Below are positions 59,574 through 64,000 of a DNA stretch of 64,000 nucleotides, piece after piece. Under the pieces are notes generated by a model. The model saw only the letters and a program-made list of their open reading frames with translations, did not search any database and was not told the origin of the DNA. How positions within the stretch are numbered: position 1 is the stretch's first letter; every line of letters begins with the position of its first letter. Source of the stretch: Gelatoporia subvermispora B (taxonomy: Eukaryota; Basidiomycota; Agaricomycetes; Polyporales; Gelatoporiaceae); NCBI GenBank assembly GCA_000320605.2, contig KB445802.1, positions 310,001-374,000 on the forward strand. Reading direction: 5' to 3'. The position numbers and the translations under genes were made by a program.

Positions 59574-60750
59574 ATGGAATATTCTGGATATTCTCAGCTT
59601 CTGGGAGCGCTTCCTTTTCATCAGTCGAACTGGGACGCTAGCTCGCCCAGTTCGCACCCGCCGCCGGCATACGACGATGTCTCGAAACACGCATTCCAGC
59701 AAGGGCATCCTCCCGGCGCAAAATTTGACTACAACGACATCTCTTATGGAGTCCAGTGTACAGAGATCAAAGACTCACGCACTGCAACCTTAACCGACGA
59801 CCAGCTTGGTTCCCTTCGGTCCTTGGGCACGGTAACGAACGAACCATCGCCGCACGTTCTAAACAGACCATCACCTTATAATCCCCTGCACAACATTCAT
59901 TCGCACCCTCACTCTGGAGCATATCCTGCCGTGAGCTCACCAGGGAATCCTATTCTCGTTAACTCGCCTCTCCTGTTCTGGAGAACGCTACCCCCTTCCT
60001 TCTCTCGCCCCTTGCCACCAAACTTACCGTATGGGGTTTTCCCCACTATCTCGTCGATTTCCGTTAGCAGGAGCATCAAGGACGGATTCTCGCTGTCAAT
60101 ACCACAATCTGCGGTCACACCGCATCCATTCCCGTTGCACGACGTCTCTCAGGGGGACTGGATACTCTTCGTCCAGCAGATTCGTGCCGCCGCGGGATTA
60201 ACTATGATGGATCGCTTCATGTATGATGTAGTGCCTATGGCATTGAATTCCACTCTTGTACCAGGTGAGTTCTTGGTCAGCGTTATGAGTTCACGATCGC
60301 TTACTTATATTGGTTTGTAGCGCTGTTCTTGAAAGATGGATACATCAAAATTAGCGGGAAGAGAAAACAAGTAGGCAGCGTTGGGGAGCTCATCCGTCAG
60401 TGGAATGCTGTAAGTATCGATCCCCGTGCCTTAAATGCGTCTCTAAAAATGCACAGTACTTCTTCCATCCTCGTCAAATGGATGTTGCACTCTGCCGAGG
60501 ACAAATGAGCTACACCAATTCCGGCAGTGGCTTGCCATCAAATGGTCAAGGGGCTGGCACGGAAGTTGACAAGAGCGACCATCGTCACCGAAGGAAGGCT
60601 GTGAAGCGAGAGAAGAAACGCGAGAAGAAGGTAATGAAGCGCAAGGAGAAGGACGCCAGAGACGAATATTGGACGCTAGTAGTATCTCATCATACAAGTC
60701 TAACCCCCTCCGCGCAATGGTACGTCCCGTATGCTTTCCCAATTTCTTGA
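59574..60750 (+). CDS. PPxY-motif orphan protein, copy 2
   Basis: Three exons: 59574..60264, 60321..60409, 60457..60750; 357 residues. It is a paralog of the gene at 46908-48507, with both introns at the same places in the protein. Shared parts: a PY motif (PPAYDD, residues 30-35), FSRPLPP-LPYG-FP, HD-SQGDWILFVQQ, AGLTMMDR, the G|xLF junction of intron 1, QWN followed by intron 2 and YFFHPRQMDVAL, a basic Lys/Arg helix, and DEYWTLVVSHH near the end. It lacks the Gln/Gly/Tyr repeat half of copy 1 and has a 17-residue C-terminal extension after SHH. Two further in-frame ATGs upstream exist (59454, 59505), but the one at 59574 follows the TATA candidate and matches the family length. Function unknown. 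Confidence 0.88.
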
Positions 60751-63700
60751 ACGTGCTCTGACGCTGTCGCGCCGTAATATCAGATTGTACCATCACAGTA
60801 CCTTGGGGTCATTCTTTAGGTTGGAGCTCGCGAGATATCCTCAGCTGTTTCGCATTTGGATGGGTAGGGAATTATCGCATGTGCCTGGGATAATGGGTAC
60901 TCTTTGGAGGATACGCGCAGTGAAATGTAGCGGGATATAATGATGCAAAGTTGCGACGAATATTATTTGCGCTGCTGCTGGTTTGGGGCGCTCGCACAGC
61001 TGTTTTTTGGCTGCTCACAATTTTTCTATGTTGGTCATCGCATTTTCCTGGAATGTAATATCCGTATCTCGTTTAGCCCACGAGCCACTAGACTAGAATG
61101 CAGCCCACCTGGCCAGCAATTTGCGTTGAAATGTCCCTGAACGCATGGCACGTGGTCAATCATCGGTGACACGATGTTTACGCGCCCTTGACCGCGCCCA
61201 GAGCACCACGCTCGTTGCTCCATCCACCCTCCGACTTTTCTGCAGGCGACATGCACTTGACCACAAACTTGCCGACATTCAATCATGAGGTAGTCGAAAC
61301 CAAAAGTCTCCGCAATACGAACGCCTCCTTTGCGCTTCCCTCTTGAAGCTCAATGTGCCAAGTGGCGCGGTCGCTTCGCACACCGTCTAGGAGGCTGGGA
61401 TGGCCGAAACCTCGTGATTATTCTGGAACGGTGACCTTGGCATGCATCCACTGAGTGCAATATAGGTGGTGTTGTGCTCCACCAGCTTAGAACAGTATTA
61501 GCCGAAATTCTGAGCGTGACCAGCGATCATCCACCATCGTGTTTCAGCACAACCAGCTGACGATGCAGGTGAGCTGCCCAGGATCGTCCTCGGTGCCAGC
61601 GCAAGGTTTATAAGGGTCCGACAGATGGCAATCGTCGTCCTGAGCTGGGTGCATTCCCTCCGCGTCCTGGTGCCTGCTGCTCGTCGTACCAAGATCCGGA
61701 CTCTATTCGGCGGCCTCGTTTCCTAAAGTTCACCATGTTGCGACTCGGCACCCTCTGGAACCTCCCAGCCCAGCTCGCAATAGGATACGAACGTGCATCT
61801 TGACCACCAAGCGCCCAAGTCGGTTGTGCGTGGCAGCGTGAGTCATACTTGTGCACTGAGCAGTACATATGTCCGCCTCATCTGCCATGATTCAAACAGC
61901 TGCAATGCATGGCGAAGATCCATTCACCAGTTTCGAACCCCGTAGATCGTTCTCTGCTCAAGCTTGATGCTCCTGAGTTCTTCTCTCGTAAGCCAGCTGA
62001 CCGTATGCGCAAACCTTCGCTCCCACAGAGGACGTGGGAGGGTTGTCGTCTTCTCTAAGTGGGGTAGTTTCAAGTGAAGTGACGAACTGCGATGCCCTTG
62101 GAGGTCAGTATGAAGAAGCACGCCTCCCGAGGTGCACGGGGTCCTCAAATTCATTCATCAGAGCAGTATAATCCTTCCATCTGGCTTCCATCCTATTTCC
62201 CCGCGTCGGATGAACCGGCTACAATTCTACCCCGCAATCCGGGAGCATTACTTGCATACCCACGTACGTAAATTCAACATGTTCTCTGCCGCCATGTGGC
62301 TACTGACCGCTTGAAGTGCCTCGTCGGACGTCCGTCGTCCCGACTCACGCCGCGTCATCGCGCGAAGGGTCTCGCCTCTGTATGCATCTCATGCATCTTG
62401 CCTGCTTTTGAGCCTTTGCGCACCCGAACGATCTCGGTTTGATATCTCGCTACGCTTTCGTCGACAGCCACAGATCTTCGAGAAGACCTATAGACGAGGC
62501 TACCATTTCCCGGGACCGGGGTGCTTATCTGATTGAAGCCGAGCAGCATGACTTTGGAGCAGGATGTCAAGGCATAGGGGCGCGTATGGATGACAACGCA
62601 GTAAGTGAATCTTCCGCGAGCTCCATTCGTCTTGCTGCAAAGTAGCTAATTTCGACGGCGTGCGTCTAAGGCAGTGGATGACGCTGAACTTCTGGGCCAG
62701 GTTTACGCCGGTCGAACCCAGGCACGTAAGACTAGGTTTTCACCACGATGGACGGCACGCAGGGCTGGCCACGCTATTGTAATCAACTGCTTCTCGGGCC
62801 ATCTTTCGAAGCGCATCAAAGCATAATGCGCTCCATACGCCCCCTTTGTTTCCGCCGGATTGATTCTCAGGATGGGCCCTCCAATGCGTGTCCGCTCTGC
62901 GGCACCGATACGAGCGACACTAATCATTCTGGGTTTGGCACCTGTCCATCAGCTATTCTTAGGGTGCTGTTTGATCTACATGTGCAGCTTGATACTGGTG
63001 GCTGGTAGGACCATCGCGCTATGCTATATTGACAGACGCCCCAGATCTTGTGAAATGAGCCCTAACGTGAGCTTCGCATTCTTCGCGTTCTTCGACTCAT
63101 CTTGTTCTGATTCCACCTTACGCCACCAACTCCGCCTCGGCTATACCATACTACGCATCTTCGCCTCTCTGGTACATCCTGCAATTTGCAATATTCCACC
63201 TCGCCGTAAACTCCGCGCTATATCGCAGTAATAGTGCAATAATATCGCGAGTTAATGCGACTTGCTGCCGTCAAAATCCCTCCTACGCCCGACATTCGCT
63301 GATACGCCCGCCGACTGCCCGCGCTGCACATTGCGCCCCACAGCCATTTGTCTACTCTTCGCAGGACATTGCAAACACCCCTATCGAACGCCGGACTCTT
63401 CTTTGGCTCGCTCTGCTCTGGTTGCACATGGTCGCATTTGATTGTTCGTTTGTCTCTGCCGGGGTGCTCTGCCAACAAGGAACTGCACGTCCATATGCCG
63501 CCGTGCCGGCCTCGCCCACATGCTGCCGCTTCCCAGCTCGACCATGACGATCGCACTCCCACGCTACGCCGCGCGCCCCCGCGAGTCGGGCTCTCCTCTG
63601 TCCAGCTCGGCGCAAATTGCGATCTCGCATCTCGCTCGCAAGGCTCGCAGCCCAAATGCGCAAGGCGCACATGCGATCTCGCGCGCGCGCGCGCCGGATT

Positions 63701-64000
63701 GGGCACGCAGGCGCTCTGCGATGCGCCGATTGGCTTTCTGCTCTCAGGCTGGGGCCTCGGGCGGCAGCCGGCTATGCTCGGCGCTGGTGCTGCCGCGTGT
63801 CCTTGGCGGGGGGTTTCTCGAGGGCCCGCTGCGACAGTGACGCCATGCCCTGAGCATGGCGGCGCCTTCCCGATGGCGAGAACGTCAAATCAGCTCGAGA
63901 TACGCAGATATAGACGGGCGCGAAGCGTGCGGGCCGGTGCGGCATGGGGGCGGTGCTGAGCCTCGCGCCGTTCTCGCCATCCTTGCTGCTCTCCCTCGCC
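60751..64000. other. 3.2-kb terminal region with no supported gene
   Basis: Open frames up to ~200 codons exist, mostly in the last 700 bp where GC is high and frames open on both strands together, the pattern of composition and not of coding. None shows a domain, a start in good context with splice partners, or a transposon motif. A short CG run occurs near 63680-63700. Upstream parts of a gene beyond the right edge may be here. Confidence 0.5.

Noticed and set aside
63348..63959. 203-codon plus-strand frame near the right edge
   Set aside because: Overlapping frames are open on both strands in the same GC-rich stretch, and the protein text is Arg/Ala/Pro-rich without any family cue.

Overview
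This window is nuclear DNA of a filamentous basidiomycete (Agaricomycetes). The evidence is dense genes on both strands cut by very short GT-AG introns (most 48-62 nt), short intergenic spacers, about 55% GC, and proteins with fungal signatures: HAP3 with its histone fold, SEC31, LCB3, CFT1 and a fungal-type SIN3. A wood-decay polypore-like genome is my inference. I cannot name the species. Gene models were built by hand: exons were joined by splice sites, reading phase and conserved motifs, and every model listed keeps a single open frame across its junctions.

Layout. 1-4.5 kb: a ZZ-type zinc-finger protein cut by the left edge, HAP3/NF-YB, and an orphan gene with a two-cysteine N-terminus. 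5-6.5 kb: two paralogous small cupins, head to head. 6.8-14.3 kb: BRR2, the U5 snRNP helicase (18 exons). 14.5-16 kb: a thymine/uracil DNA glycosylase, convergent with BRR2 and divergent from CFT1. 16.9-22.5 kb: CFT1 (CPSF160, 23 exons). 23.2-25 kb: an orphan low-complexity protein. 25.2-30 kb (minus strand): a RecQ helicase and the GPN2 GTPase. 30.5-35.3 kb: SEC31. 35.6-37.6 kb: an orphan 613-aa protein. 39.2-41.5 kb: a bZIP factor. 42.8-44.8 kb: the sphingoid-base phosphate phosphatase LCB3. 46.9-48.5 kb: a PPxY-motif orphan with a paralog at 59.6-60.8 kb. 49.2-50.6 kb: an F-box-like protein. 51.3 kb: an intron-containing tRNA-Ala. 51.5-53.1 kb: a 4EHP-like eIF4E2. 53.5-58 kb: SIN3. The last 3.2 kb holds no gene I can support.

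How the genes relate. Several act in gene expression (HAP3, bZIP, SIN3, BRR2, CFT1, eIF4E2, tRNA-Ala). Two handle DNA (TDG, RecQ), and one each acts in COPII export (SEC31), sphingolipid turnover (LCB3) and RNA polymerase assembly (GPN2). I see no operon-like pathway, secondary-metabolite cluster, transposase, CRISPR array or complete mobile element.

The most unusual points are in gene structure: a 6-nt micro-exon in the RecQ gene, a 12-nt micro-exon in BRR2, a catalytic Asn codon split by an intron in TDG, and three GC-AG introns. Also notable are a roughly 100-bp-arm inverted repeat upstream of SIN3, a local tandem duplication, and two same-window paralog pairs. I did not find a convincing new multi-gene system.
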